64,000 bases of DNA from Synechococcus sp. PROS-U-1 (GTDB taxonomy: Bacteria; Cyanobacteriota; Cyanobacteriia; PCC-6307; Cyanobiaceae): NCBI RefSeq assembly GCF_014279755.1, contig NZ_CP047951.1, positions 2,418,001-2,482,000 of the forward strand. The letters run 5' to 3'. The notes under the pieces are model-generated. The model saw only the letters and a list, made by a program, of their open reading frames with translations, did no database searches and was not told the origin of the DNA. This document shows, in pieces, positions 19,625-30,753 of this stretch (the stretch's first letter is position 1; every line of letters begins with the position of its first letter). The translations under genes and the position numbers were made by a program.

Positions 19625-20178
19625 TCAGCCCGGCGGCGGCTAGAACGCGGCAGTGCCCTTCTTGCGGAAGTCGGATTCGGAGCCGCTTCGGGCTCCAGAC
19701 GGCGGGGCGTTTGCGCCGAACGTGACCAGCGCTGAACCCGGAAACTCTCATCCTCCGGCCAATCCTGCTGATCGGGACTGAAGTCCTGGGCCACAGGCGG
19801 TGTTGGCAGTGACTGTGTTGGGAGTGGCGCTGTTGGGAGTGGCGCTGGAGCTGACATTCGACGACGGCCCCGGCGTGAGATGGCATCGAGGGGTCGCCGA
19901 GCGGAACGCGAGGGAGGCGCTGGCTCCGGCCGGTTGTACCGAGGCTCTTGCCAGGGCTCCTGCCAATCGTCCTCCTCTTCCAGCAACCACTCAACTTTTT
20001 CTCCGACCCAGCGGCCCACCGAATCGAGATCCAAACCTGGGCGCCGCTGCCCGGGTCGCTGTCCGGGACGCCGGCCGGACACACCATCCACGAGCTGACG
20101 TCCGGTTTCCAAGAACTGGTCTAGACGGCGATCCCGCTGATCACGGAACCGTTCCAACCGATCGAATCGCTCCTCCAT
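19621..20178 (-). CDS. Hypothetical low-complexity protein
   Basis: The 185-aa protein begins with a charged, probably coiled-coil segment (MEERFDRLERFRDQRDRRLDQFLE), then an Arg/Gly/Pro-rich region, and an acidic Trp-containing stretch (VEWLLEEEDDWQEPWQEP). A Pro/Ala-rich disordered tail ends in Ser/Arg. No domain is recognised. It is the last gene of a three-gene minus-strand cluster after the SprT-like protease and a 31-aa protein, nine bases behind the latter. It may be membrane- or nucleoid-associated, but nothing in the sequence decides this. Confidence 0.65.
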   Translation of the reverse strand: MEERFDRLERFRDQRDRRLDQFLETGRQLVDGVSGRRPGQRPGQRRPGLDLDSVGRWVGEKVEWLLEEEDDWQEPWQEPRYNRPEPAPPSRSARRPLDAISRRGRRRMSAPAPLPTAPLPTQSLPTPPVAQDFSPDQQDWPEDESFRVQRWSRSAQTPRRLEPEAAPNPTSARRALPRSSRRRAD

Positions 20179-20187
20179 CTCCCGACG

Positions 20188-20283
20188 TTACCGACGCCGT
20201 CGTCGCAACCACTGTTCCCGTCGCAAACCCAGCAAAACAATCACCACACCGCCGCACTCAAGGGAAAGCCAGAACACCTCCAT
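20188..20283 (-). CDS. 31-aa single-pass membrane protein
   Basis: This is a short reading frame of 31 codons plus TAA. Its ATG follows the TAG of the SprT-like gene with no gap (TAG-ATG), a layout typical of translational coupling. The peptide has a short hydrophobic core (VFWLSLECGGVVIVLLGL) and an Arg-rich C-terminus (RREQWLRRRRR), the expected form of a small inner-membrane or thylakoid protein with positive-inside orientation. The function is unknown. The main support is context and composition. Confidence 0.55.
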   Translation of the reverse strand: MEVFWLSLECGGVVIVLLGLRREQWLRRRRR

Positions 20284-20859
20284 CTAGCCCTCAGCCTCCA
20301 CGTAACTCAGCACGCAGCTGGCATCCCAGCGGCCGTGGAAATGCTCGATGCAGCAGGGACGGCAGGCTGCATTGCGCGTCCGCCTCCGGCAAGGGGTGCG
20401 ACGCCCACAACGGGGACAGACCGCAAGCCAGCGGGGCGGGCGGGGCGGCACCGGATAGCTGTGGCGAATGCTCACCTGAAACTGACTTTGGGCCGCATTG
20501 ATGGCAGCCATCCGTGCCCGGAATAGCGGTCCGTGGCTTTCCCGGCGGCGCTGCACCAGATCCACCCAGGCGTGAATCATTTCGTGGCAGAGCGTGCTTT
20601 CCGTAGCGATCTGCGGAAGCGGTTCCAACACGGGTCGCGACAGAACGATCTCGCTGCCGCGGCCCTCTCCCACCCCAGGGCCACGGCGGTAAAACCCCGC
20701 GGTGCGGCTCATCCGCCCATCACTCCAGCGTACCGCCGTCAGCGGCTGGCCCCCATCCACCAGGGCACCGCCGAAGTGCTCTCGATTGAGACGGTGAAAC
20801 AACGGCAGCAGGGGCTGCAAAGGCACAGGACGGGGGGAGGAGATCCGAATCAGCGCCAT
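20284..20859 (-). CDS. SprT-like zinc metalloprotease-fold protein
   Basis: The 191-aa protein carries the zinc site HEMIH at residues 92-96 within LCHEMIHAWVD, with a further SHGPLFRARM helix as in the SprT domain. A C-terminal zinc ribbon is rich in CxxC pairs (VCPRCGRRTPC, CRPCC). Bacterial SprT-like proteins are related to eukaryotic Spartan, which degrades DNA-protein crosslinks; the substrate here is unknown. It is first in a minus-strand cluster with the 31-aa and 185-aa genes and diverges from the plus-strand gene at 20904. Confidence 0.85.
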   Translation of the reverse strand: MALIRISSPRPVPLQPLLPLFHRLNREHFGGALVDGGQPLTAVRWSDGRMSRTAGFYRRGPGVGEGRGSEIVLSRPVLEPLPQIATESTLCHEMIHAWVDLVQRRRESHGPLFRARMAAINAAQSQFQVSIRHSYPVPPRPPRWLAVCPRCGRRTPCRRRTRNAACRPCCIEHFHGRWDASCVLSYVEAEG

Positions 20860-20903
20860 CCTGCCGTGGTCAGTCAGACTCGGCCCTGCCTTGACAGCTG
20901 GTG

Positions 20904-23515
<2,612 letters not shown>

Positions 23516-23540
<25 letters not shown>

Positions 23541-24139
23541 AGGGCCCGCCGTGCCGTCCGGCTCACCAGCCACACCACTGCCAGCGTGGCGAGAACCCCA
23601 ACCACCCGCAGCGTCCAGGTGCCGGCATCCGCCTCACCCCCCAGCACCTCACCGAAACGGGCCACATCGCCGGCCAGTGCACCCAACCCGCAAAACAGCA
23701 CTGTGCCGGGAAGGATGCCAATCAAGCCAATGCTGTAGTCCCGCAGGCTCACCTCACTGAGGCCATAGGCCAGGTTGAGCAGGGAAAAGGGAAAGGCGGG
23801 CGAGAGGCGCGTCAGCAGCACCAACTTCAACCCCTCCTGGCTGACGGCCCGCTCCACTGCCTGCAGCTTGGGGAGCTGCTTCAAGCGGCGCTGGGCCCAG
23901 TTGCGCAGCACCGAACGTCCCAGCAGGAACACCACCACAGCCCCCAGGCAGGCCCCAACAAACACCAGCCCACTGCCTAGCCAAGTGCCGTAAAGCACCC
24001 CGGCCAGCATCGAGGCCCACACCCCCGGCAGCAGCAGCGTCACCCAGAGGGCATAGAGCGGAATGAACAGCAGCGCACCGGCCGGGGAGCGCAGCAGCTC
24101 CAACACATCCGGCAGCCAATGCTGAACCAAGGAGATCAA
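23516..24139 (-). CDS. TVP38/TMEM64 (VTT-domain) membrane protein
   Basis: The 207-aa integral membrane protein has about five hydrophobic segments. It carries the VTT/SNARE-associated signatures: GVWASMLAGVLYGTWLGSGLV, FLLGRSVLR, and LVLLTRLSPAFPFSLLNLAYGL with GIxPGT (GILPGTVLF). The family belongs to the DedA superfamily, linked to phospholipid scrambling or flippase-like activity in several organisms; the substrate here is not known. It sits tail-to-tail with the short gene after ligA, and 34 bases upstream of its start lies the end of the ABC-2 operon on the same strand. Confidence 0.85.
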
Positions 24140-24173
24140 GCGGAATCACCCACGCATGGCGTGGAGCATTGCA

Positions 24174-24962
24174 CTAACTGGATGCTGAGGTGTAAAAGCG
24201 CAGGGCAAAAAGCCAAAACGCTCGCGCCGCCGCAAAGAACAGCACCGCCAGAGCCAAGCCCGCCAGCAGCATTGGTGCCGCGGCTTTCCCGAGCAACACC
24301 TGTGCGGGAACCGTGGTGAGGAAGGCCACCGGCAGCACCAGGGTGAACAAAAGGCGCAAAGCCGGCGGGTAGGCGTTGAGGGGATAGCGGCCGGAGGCCA
24401 GCAAAGCCCGCAACACCTCCGTGGCATTCCAGGTTTTGACGAACCAGATGCTGGTGGCAGCGATCAGGAACCAGAGCGAATAGAGGATCAAGCCACCGGC
24501 CAGCAGCATCACCAGCACGGTGAAGAAGGAGAACAGGCTGAGCACCACACCGGCCTGATGGCTTCCCCAGGCCAGGAGCCCCAGCCCCAGGCCGATTTCC
24601 GGCAGTCCGGCCGGCGAGAGCGTTCGCAGCGACAACCAGAACTGACTGTCAATCGGCTTGAGCAGCACGAAATCCAGGGTGCCTTCGCGCACATGGGTGA
24701 CGATCGCCCCGAGATTCGGGCGCAACCAGGTGGTGGCCATGCCATCGAACACGGTGTAAAGCCCTTGCACCATCAAGGCCTGGGCCCAGCTCCAGCCCCC
24801 CAACGTCTGATCGGGGCCATAAAACAGCGAGAGCAGAAACAGGCTGCCGCTGAGGCTCATGGCCACCGCCAGCAGCTCGATCAACACGTTGGCCTGGTAC
24901 TCCAACTGCACCGCTACGGCGGTGCTCCAGAAGCGACGCAACGTCCGCCAGTACCGCCCCAT
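24174..24962 (-). CDS. ABC-2 type exporter permease, second subunit
   Basis: From the ATG at 24962 the protein is 262 aa, with about six membrane segments and the DUF990/ABC-2 pattern (GRYWRTLRRFWSTAVAVQLEYQANVLIELLA; REGTLDFVLLKPIDSQFW). A longer frame to 25133 exists but would overlap the preceding gene deeply; the TGATG junction supports 24962. It is the third gene of a minus-strand ATPase-permease-permease operon. The two permeases probably form a heterodimeric channel. The exported substrate cannot be told from sequence. Confidence 0.88.
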   Translation of the reverse strand: MGRYWRTLRRFWSTAVAVQLEYQANVLIELLAVAMSLSGSLFLLSLFYGPDQTLGGWSWAQALMVQGLYTVFDGMATTWLRPNLGAIVTHVREGTLDFVLLKPIDSQFWLSLRTLSPAGLPEIGLGLGLLAWGSHQAGVVLSLFSFFTVLVMLLAGGLILYSLWFLIAATSIWFVKTWNATEVLRALLASGRYPLNAYPPALRLLFTLVLPVAFLTTVPAQVLLGKAAAPMLLAGLALAVLFFAAARAFWLFALRFYTSASS

Positions 24963-25759
24963 CAGGCCCCCATCGCGCTGTAACGGCGCACGCCTACCCG
25001 CCAGAGCAGCAGCACCAACGGCAGCAACAAAGCAATCCAGGCCAGTTGCGCGCCAAAACCCGCCATCAGATCTACCGGCTGACCGGCCAGCACCCGGGCC
25101 GGGAAGTCGATCAAATACGGGAAGGGCGTCCACTGGGCCACGGCCCGCACCGCCGGCGGGAATGCCGTGAGCGGCGCCAACAGGCCGGAGAGGAACACAA
25201 AGGGAATGAACTGAAGCCGCTCGAGGGCGCTGGCTTTTTCACTCCAGAAGCACAAGGCCGCGATAAGACTCTGGAACAGGAAGGCGATGGCAAAGGCCAT
25301 CCAAGTGGCCAGCCAGGCGAGCAAGAACCCGCCCAAGGAGGGCAGCCAGAAGGCCTGGGGTTGCACTGCAAAGAAGATTGCAGCAATCAAGGCCGCGAAG
25401 GGCAGGCGGGTGAGCTGCTCACCGAGGTGAGCCGCCACGTAGCGCCACAGCGGGTGCAACGGCTGCAGCAGATAGGGCGACAAGCGGCCCAGCAGAGCGT
25501 CTTCTTCAAAGGCATAGACCACCCACACCACCGAGAACTGGCGCACCAGATAGGCGCTGAGGAAGTAACGATCCAGGGCCACACCATCGAGCCCCAAGCC
25601 TGAGCGGGCCTCGCTGCAACTCCAGACGCTGAGCATGATGAAGGGCAGCACACCGGAGAGCGCCCACAGGGCGATCTCGGCGCGATACTCGAGCATGTGG
25701 GCGTATTGGGAGCCCAGCAGAACCCGAACAATCCGCCGATTCAACCCGAAAATCCGCAT
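24962..25759 (-). CDS. ABC-2 type exporter permease, first subunit
   Basis: The 265-aa protein has six hydrophobic segments and family motifs shared with ABC2_membrane_6-type permeases (YRAEIALWALSGVLPFIML; FEEDALLGRLSPYLLQPLHPLWRYVA). Its start overlaps the stop of the ATP-binding gene and its stop overlaps the start of the next permease by one base, so the three genes are translationally linked. A relationship to uncharacterised cyanobacterial ABC-2 exporters is likely; the substrate is unknown. Confidence 0.88.
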   Translation of the reverse strand: MRIFGLNRRIVRVLLGSQYAHMLEYRAEIALWALSGVLPFIMLSVWSCSEARSGLGLDGVALDRYFLSAYLVRQFSVVWVVYAFEEDALLGRLSPYLLQPLHPLWRYVAAHLGEQLTRLPFAALIAAIFFAVQPQAFWLPSLGGFLLAWLATWMAFAIAFLFQSLIAALCFWSEKASALERLQFIPFVFLSGLLAPLTAFPPAVRAVAQWTPFPYLIDFPARVLAGQPVDLMAGFGAQLAWIALLLPLVLLLWRVGVRRYSAMGA

Positions 25760-26739
25760 CAGACGCGCCCCTGACGGAACAGCCCACCGATCAATTCCTC
25801 GATGGGCGGATCGGTCACATCCAGATCACGCACGGGGAAGCGATCCAACAACTGCGCCACCACCCCGGTGAGCTGATCCCGGGGCACCAACAGCCGCACG
25901 TCACAGCCCTCCAGCTGCTCAAGACGCCCCAGCCCTACGAGATCCTGAGGCTCAACCGGCGACTCCAATTTGAGCCGCACCTCCCGCTCCGGCGCCAGCT
26001 GATCAGCAAGCGCCTCGAGGGGGCCGTCATGAAACAACCGCCCCTGGTGAATCAGCAGCACCCGGGGACACAGCGCCGTGATGTCAGCCATGTAGTGGCT
26101 GGTGAGCAACACCGTCGCCCCCGTGCGGCGGTTGTAGTCCGACAGGAACTGCCGCACCCGGGCCTGGGCATTCACATCCAGCCCCAGCGTGGGCTCATCG
26201 AGGAACAGCACTTCCGGCTCGTGCAGCAAGGCCGCCAGCAATTCAGCCTTCATCCGCTGGCCAAGGGAGAGCTTGCGCACCGGCCGAGTGAGCTCCTCCC
26301 CCAGCTCCAGGAGATCGGCCAGCTCGTTGACCCGCCTCCGGGCGACGCCATCGGGGATGCCATACACCGCCGCATTCACCCGCAGGGAATCCATTGGCGG
26401 CAGATCCCAGAGCAGTTGCTGCTTCTGCCCCATCACCAGGGTGATCCGGCGCAGAAACTCCGCCTGGCGACGCTGCGGCCGGTACCCCGCCACCTGCACA
26501 TCTCCAGCGCTGGGGTGGATCAACCCGCAGAGCATTTTCAAAGTGGTTGTTTTTCCAGCGCCATTGGCACCAAGAAAGCCCACCATCTCACCGGGCTCGA
26601 TCGCGAAGGAAACGTCCTGCACCGCCGTCACATCCCGTGCGCGGCGGCGGATGAAATGGCGCAGGGTGCCAGCAAAACCGGGCTGCTTCTCGGCAACCCG
26701 ATAGGTCTTGCTCAGGCCATCAACACAGATCAGCGCCAT
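25759..26739 (-). CDS. ABC-2 exporter ATP-binding protein
   Basis: The 326-aa nucleotide-binding subunit has Walker A GANGAGKT at residues 57-64, a Q-loop region (VMGQKQQLLWDLP), the signature LSLGQRMKAELLAALL, Walker B with LFLDEPTLGLD, and a switch His (LLTSHYM). It couples ATP hydrolysis to export through the two permeases encoded immediately downstream. This is the NatA/drug-exporter type, with a C-terminal extension after the ATPase core. It starts the operon; the region upstream is A+T-rich and without a gene. Confidence 0.93.
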   Translation of the reverse strand: MALICVDGLSKTYRVAEKQPGFAGTLRHFIRRRARDVTAVQDVSFAIEPGEMVGFLGANGAGKTTTLKMLCGLIHPSAGDVQVAGYRPQRRQAEFLRRITLVMGQKQQLLWDLPPMDSLRVNAAVYGIPDGVARRRVNELADLLELGEELTRPVRKLSLGQRMKAELLAALLHEPEVLFLDEPTLGLDVNAQARVRQFLSDYNRRTGATVLLTSHYMADITALCPRVLLIHQGRLFHDGPLEALADQLAPEREVRLKLESPVEPQDLVGLGRLEQLEGCDVRLLVPRDQLTGVVAQLLDRFPVRDLDVTDPPIEELIGGLFRQGRV

Positions 26740-27056
26740 GGTGCAGATCGAAATTCACGCATTGATCAACACCTGCTTGCAGAAAAGTCAAACATGGGAG
26801 ACACCAAACACCAGCGAAGCAACAAGCATTCAAAAGACATGAGCGCTGACATTCAATAAAGAATCAAGCGCTTGAAGCACCAATCCAGAATCATGAACAT
26901 CGACAATCCCAATTTTAAACAAGTAGTCGGCGATGCACAGTTGATTATTAATCAAGATTGCAAGCAAAAGACAGCCAAATACTAAAGCGATGCACTCATG
27001 CAGCCACCAACAACGAACCAAGCACGATTCGATTCAAGCTCTCCCTGCGCATGAAT
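26740..27056. other. A+T-rich intergenic region, no supported gene
   Basis: This 317-bp gap lies between the start of the ABC operon and the 3' end of the ABM-domain gene. It is visibly A+T-richer than its surroundings. It contains a 30-codon frame at 26893-26985 (MNIDNPNFKQVVGDAQLI...) that lacks a ribosome-binding site, so I do not call it. The ABC operon promoter should lie near 26740-26850. Confidence 0.5.
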
Positions 27057-27509
27057 TCAAACCTTTTTAAAGGCCGAAACAGGAGCATAAATGACATTCA
27101 GATCTCCAACTTGGTATTTTTTAACGTAAGAATACCAGTGCTTAAAATGAGCCGTATTAAGATGCTTTTGAAAGGCATCGTAACTCTCCCACTGCTCATT
27201 CCAAACGAATAGACTGGGGTCATTGATGTCCCGATTGCAGGTATAAAGGCTTGGACGCTCTTGCTCTTCCGTTTCAGCGAAGAGTGTTGTAGTTATTTGC
27301 TTGTACTCTTCATAATGATCATCCGGAATCTCTAAACGAATTTGTCCAATGACATGAATTGGAACCTCAACATCATGAGATGACGACGAGATAGCAGGAG
27401 ACAAGCAAATGCCGAACGCAACAAGAAGTGAGCAAATTGTTAAACTTAAATATTTAAAGCAGCTTAGAGTAGGAAAAACTCGAGAAAAAGAGGTTGGCCT
27501 AGCCACCAT
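27057..27509 (-). CDS. Secreted ABM-domain (antibiotic biosynthesis monooxygenase-like) protein
   Basis: The 150-aa protein has an N-terminal signal-like segment (FKYLSLTICSLLVAFGICLSPAISS), then a dimeric alpha-beta barrel ABM domain (IGQIRLEIPDDHYEEYKQITTTL; SLFVWNEQWESYDAFQKHLNTAHF). ABM-fold proteins include quinol oxygenases and haem-degrading enzymes; the substrate here is unknown and an export signal is unusual for the family. The gene is A+T-rich compared with the neighbouring core genes, suggesting transfer. A second ABM protein, without signal peptide, is encoded at 46519-46908. Confidence 0.75.
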   Translation of the reverse strand: MVARPTSFSRVFPTLSCFKYLSLTICSLLVAFGICLSPAISSSSHDVEVPIHVIGQIRLEIPDDHYEEYKQITTTLFAETEEQERPSLYTCNRDINDPSLFVWNEQWESYDAFQKHLNTAHFKHWYSYVKKYQVGDLNVIYAPVSAFKKV

Positions 27510-27532
27510 TAGCTTTTATTAGTTTTCATTAG
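27508..27532 (-). promoter_or_regulatory. Three helically phased ATTAG repeats at the ABM gene start
   Basis: ATTAG occurs at 27508-27512, 27518-27522 and 27528-27532, exactly ten bases apart, and the first overlaps the ATG. On the gene strand this reads as three CTAAT elements. It could be an operator with same-face binding or just A+T-rich leader sequence. Confidence 0.3.
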
Positions 27533-27791
27533 CATAGCAAATACCGAGATCGTAAACTTCGTATCAGCACATCGACAAGATCATTGGAACAACTCACACA
27601 GCACATCATGGATGGTTCATCCAGGCGGGCATGATCTGGTAGCAAAAATCACCTCATCACAACAACAATTGCAAGGGCATCACCACAGCCCTCTTGAATC
27701 AGCTCAATGAGCGCGAGTGTCTCGACAACACAGATTGCATCAAGGACTGACTGCCAAGCCCGAAAAGAATGCTGGTCTCTCCAGATGGTGC

Positions 27792-28019
27792 TCAGCTGAG
27801 GTCCGCCAGGCGCTTGCGCGCCAGATCCGCCTGGGCCTGCTTCTCCACCAGGTTGGCCTGGCATTCCGCCACCACCTCCGGCGGCGCCTTGTCGGCGAAG
27901 TTGGGGTTGCCCAGCCGGCCCGCCAGACCCTTGATCTCCTTCTCCGCCTTGGCGATGTCTTTCTCGAGGCGACCCTTCAGCGCATCAAGGTCCACCAAGC
28001 CTTCAATCGGCAGCAGCAC
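27792..28019 (-). pseudogene. Relic of the 3' end of valS (228 bp)
   Basis: Bases 27792-28019 match 30754-30981, the last ~76 codons of the intact valS, at a constant offset of 2962. The valS stop codon is preserved. The part nearest the stop carries about seven substitutions, while the inner ~165 bases appear identical. Upstream of the match the sequence is unrelated, so there is no aminoacyl-tRNA synthetase core. The relic encodes only the coiled-coil tRNA-binding arm of ValRS and is very unlikely to be functional. Together with the intact copy it brackets the subtilase gene as a direct repeat. Confidence 0.9.
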
Positions 28020-28284
28020 TGCATAGCGACCCGCATGTCGGCACAGAATTCTCACGGGGTCAGACCCTGCACTTGTTGAGCCTCTAAAGAAAGATCAAAG
28101 CCTGTCTTGGCTGAAGACATTCGATGTCGAACTCAATCATTGATCTCAAGCAAGAAAGCAAGTGAGCAAGGTCACAACGCAACGTGATTGCAATCAATGG
28201 GAGACGGATGGCGCGATGCGAGAACAACACGGGGAGGAGAAACCCCAAGCCATCAAAAGAACATCAGACCCAAGGAAATTCACC

Positions 28285-30660
28285 ATGAACACCAAACAAC
28301 TCAAAACAAGCACTGCATCAAAAGCCGGGAACTGGCGCGACGAACTCCATAAGTCTGTGCGTCAATCCATTGAGTTCTTTTCAGACCAAAACAATCTCAC
28401 CAAGGAAGAGCAGAGCAACATCCAAGGCTGGGTGGTCGCAGGCCCAGATGAGAAAAGCCTTCTTCAATTCAATCGTTATGCCAAAAAATTAGGCCTCAAA
28501 GCAGAAAAGACGGCCTTGAGCAATGAAGGCTATGGAATCGATGAGCTGCAACTCAAAGGATACCAAGCAGGATCAAAACAAGATTACACAAAGCTCAGCA
28601 AAATCGCCAAAAAACTAGACCTCGCCTTCTGGCATGAAGTGGAGCAAATCCATGTGAGCTACGGGGCCATCAACCAGAACGAGATCACGGAAGGCGCCTT
28701 CGATCCAGACCTGAGAGACGGAGATCAAGCGGATGACATCAATGGCGATGGAATAGCTGATCCACTGTTCCAGCTTCTGGCCAGCGATCCAGCCAACGGC
28801 AGCTATGGCGTCAATGCTGTTGGAGCCTGGGACCAAGTCAGCGGCGAAGACGTGCGTGTTGGCGTTCTGGACAGCTTTTTCGACCTGAACCACAGCGACC
28901 TGCAAGCCGCACTACCAACCAGCGTCGACTGGGATGGCGACGGCGTCGATGACGCAGTCGATGCCAACAACAACGGCATCGCCGATGTGTTTGAACCAGA
29001 AGGATTCACATATGCCCTGGGATCTAATCTTTGGCCCGTCAATGATCGGAGGAACAGAGGCCAATCGCACGGAACATCCGTCAGCGGTATCGCCGTGGGG
29101 CGGATCAATGGTGAATCAGGAGTTGGTATTGCCCCAGAAAGCGAATGGCTGCCATTCGGGTTTATAGACCGTCAACCCGATTGGCCCTCAGCGGATTATT
29201 ACAACTACGCCAATGTCGTCAACAACAGCTGGGGCCTTTCGGGAATCAATGGCACATTTCGCACCAACACGCCACAACAAGCCGCAAATTGGCAGATGGC
29301 AACCGAGCGATCCATCCAAGTTGTGGCAGCGGGAAATGATCGAGACCCAGGACTGACTTTTACCCGAGGATGGGACAACAGCAACAACAGTGCAAAGGCA
29401 AGGCGTGAAAATATTGTCGTCGCAGCGACAATGAGAAACGGCGAAGTTGAGCAATACAGCACCCCCGGGGCAAGCATTTTCGCCAGTGCGCCAGTCAATG
29501 GATCCAATTTCCGTTTTGACGATTCATCTGGTGCAAACGCCAATCAGCAACGCACGGTGACAGCCGATGTGACGGACGATCCAGCAATTGATGGCGGCCC
29601 CAACAATGACAACGCTGGCTACGTCAACGGCCCGACACACACCCGGTTCAATGGCACATCAGCAGCTGCACCAATGGTGACCGGCACCATTGCCCTGATG
29701 CTGGAAGCTAACCCCAGCCTGGACTGGCGCAATGTTCAACACATCCTGGCCCAGACATCAACCAAAAATGGACTGATTGACAGCAACGGTGATGGACAAC
29801 TGGATGCGATTGACCCCAATGCAGGAGGAAACGCAGCCAATCCTGCAGCTGCCGGCACGATTGAGATGCGAGACACGTTCACGCCGGGAGTCAACACAAC
29901 GTTCGATATCAACGATGGCCATAACACCGGCTGGTTCCAGAATGGTGCCGGCCACTGGGTCAGCGATTCCTTTGGCTTCGGCATCGTCAATGCCGGCGCC
30001 GCCGTTGAACTCGCCAGTCGCTGGAGAAACGTCGCACCAGAACGCAAGGTCAGCACGAACAGCATCCTGGCCAGCCCATTCACCATTCAAGAAGGCAACC
30101 TGGGTGGGCTCGATTCATTGGATGAGGCAGGCAGCTGGGAGGTTGACGACCACCTCTCCGTTGAATGGGTTGAGCTCAACGTCAAGCTGGATCTTCCGGA
30201 ACAGGATGAGATCATGCTGGCCGTCCAATCACCATCAGGAACACGATCGGTGCTGATGGCACCAGGCGGCAGCGATGCAAGGCCCTTCCCAAACCGTCGC
30301 AACAGCTTTGGCGAGCGCACCTTCATCACCAATCAATTCTGGGGCGAAGATTCACGCGGCGAATGGAGCATCGAAGTCCTCGACACCAACGCTGATGGTG
30401 ATACAGCACGCCTTTCCGAAGCATCACTCGACATCTTCGGCACAAAGGCAAACAGCATCACAAACTTCATCCCCTACTTGGATCCAGAAAAGAAGTTGTT
30501 TGAACTCCCCAAAGATTATTTGAAACCCATCCCAAACCTCCAGGACCTCCTGAATCCAATCTCTCAAATGCAATCCACAGATGAGCTCACAATGCCAATC
30601 AAAGGTGAGGTAACAAACAACCTATCGCCAACCATGATCGAACAAGCAACGCTCTTCTAA
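28285..30660 (+). CDS. Subtilisin-family (S8) protease with C-terminal P-domain
   Basis: From ATG 28285 (AAGGA eight bases upstream) the protein is 791 aa; GTG 28162 or ATG 28216 would lengthen it by 41 or 23 residues. An N-terminal pro-like region lacks a classical signal peptide and includes an Asp-rich loop (DGDQADDINGDGIAD), possibly Ca2+-binding. The catalytic triad is visible: Asp196 (VGVLDS), His262 (QSHGTSVSG), Ser459 (FNGTSAAAP), with NNSWG for the oxyanion hole. The C-terminal ~130 residues match the proprotein-convertase P-domain (WVELNVKLDLPEQDEIML...RGEWSIEVLDT), giving kexin-like architecture. A strong terminator follows. It lies between the valS relic and intact valS. Confidence 0.92.
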   Translation: MNTKQLKTSTASKAGNWRDELHKSVRQSIEFFSDQNNLTKEEQSNIQGWVVAGPDEKSLLQFNRYAKKLGLKAEKTALSNEGYGIDELQLKGYQAGSKQDYTKLSKIAKKLDLAFWHEVEQIHVSYGAINQNEITEGAFDPDLRDGDQADDINGDGIADPLFQLLASDPANGSYGVNAVGAWDQVSGEDVRVGVLDSFFDLNHSDLQAALPTSVDWDGDGVDDAVDANNNGIADVFEPEGFTYALGSNLWPVNDRRNRGQSHGTSVSGIAVGRINGESGVGIAPESEWLPFGFIDRQPDWPSADYYNYANVVNNSWGLSGINGTFRTNTPQQAANWQMATERSIQVVAAGNDRDPGLTFTRGWDNSNNSAKARRENIVVAATMRNGEVEQYSTPGASIFASAPVNGSNFRFDDSSGANANQQRTVTADVTDDPAIDGGPNNDNAGYVNGPTHTRFNGTSAAAPMVTGTIALMLEANPSLDWRNVQHILAQTSTKNGLIDSNGDGQLDAIDPNAGGNAANPAAAGTIEMRDTFTPGVNTTFDINDGHNTGWFQNGAGHWVSDSFGFGIVNAGAAVELASRWRNVAPERKVSTNSILASPFTIQEGNLGGLDSLDEAGSWEVDDHLSVEWVELNVKLDLPEQDEIMLAVQSPSGTRSVLMAPGGSDARPFPNRRNSFGERTFITNQFWGEDSRGEWSIEVLDTNADGDTARLSEASLDIFGTKANSITNFIPYLDPEKKLFELPKDYLKPIPNLQDLLNPISQMQSTDELTMPIKGEVTNNLSPTMIEQATLF

Positions 30661-30684
30661 ATCGATCAACACCCATCCATCATC

Positions 30685-30720
30685 AACGTCAGCGCTGTTG
30701 CAGCGCTGACGTTTTCTCTT
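30685..30720 (+). terminator. Rho-independent terminator after the subtilase gene
   Basis: A perfect 13-bp inverted repeat (AACGTCAGCGCTG at 30685-30697, CAGCGCTGACGTT at 30701-30713) with a TTG loop is followed by TTTCTCTT. The stem is 25 bases after the subtilase stop, in the gap before the convergent valS stop. Confidence 0.88.
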
Positions 30721-30753
30721 GTAATGGTTCAGCGTTCAGCATGAATCGCCGAA

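Noticed and set aside
24963-25133. 57-codon N-terminal extension of the second ABC-2 permease
   Set aside because: It would overlap the first permease gene, and the TGATG junction at 24962 gives a standard start with family-like N-terminus.
26830-27021. 63-codon minus-strand frame and a 30-codon plus-strand frame in the A+T-rich gap
   Set aside because: Both lack start signals and domain similarity; short frames are expected by chance here.
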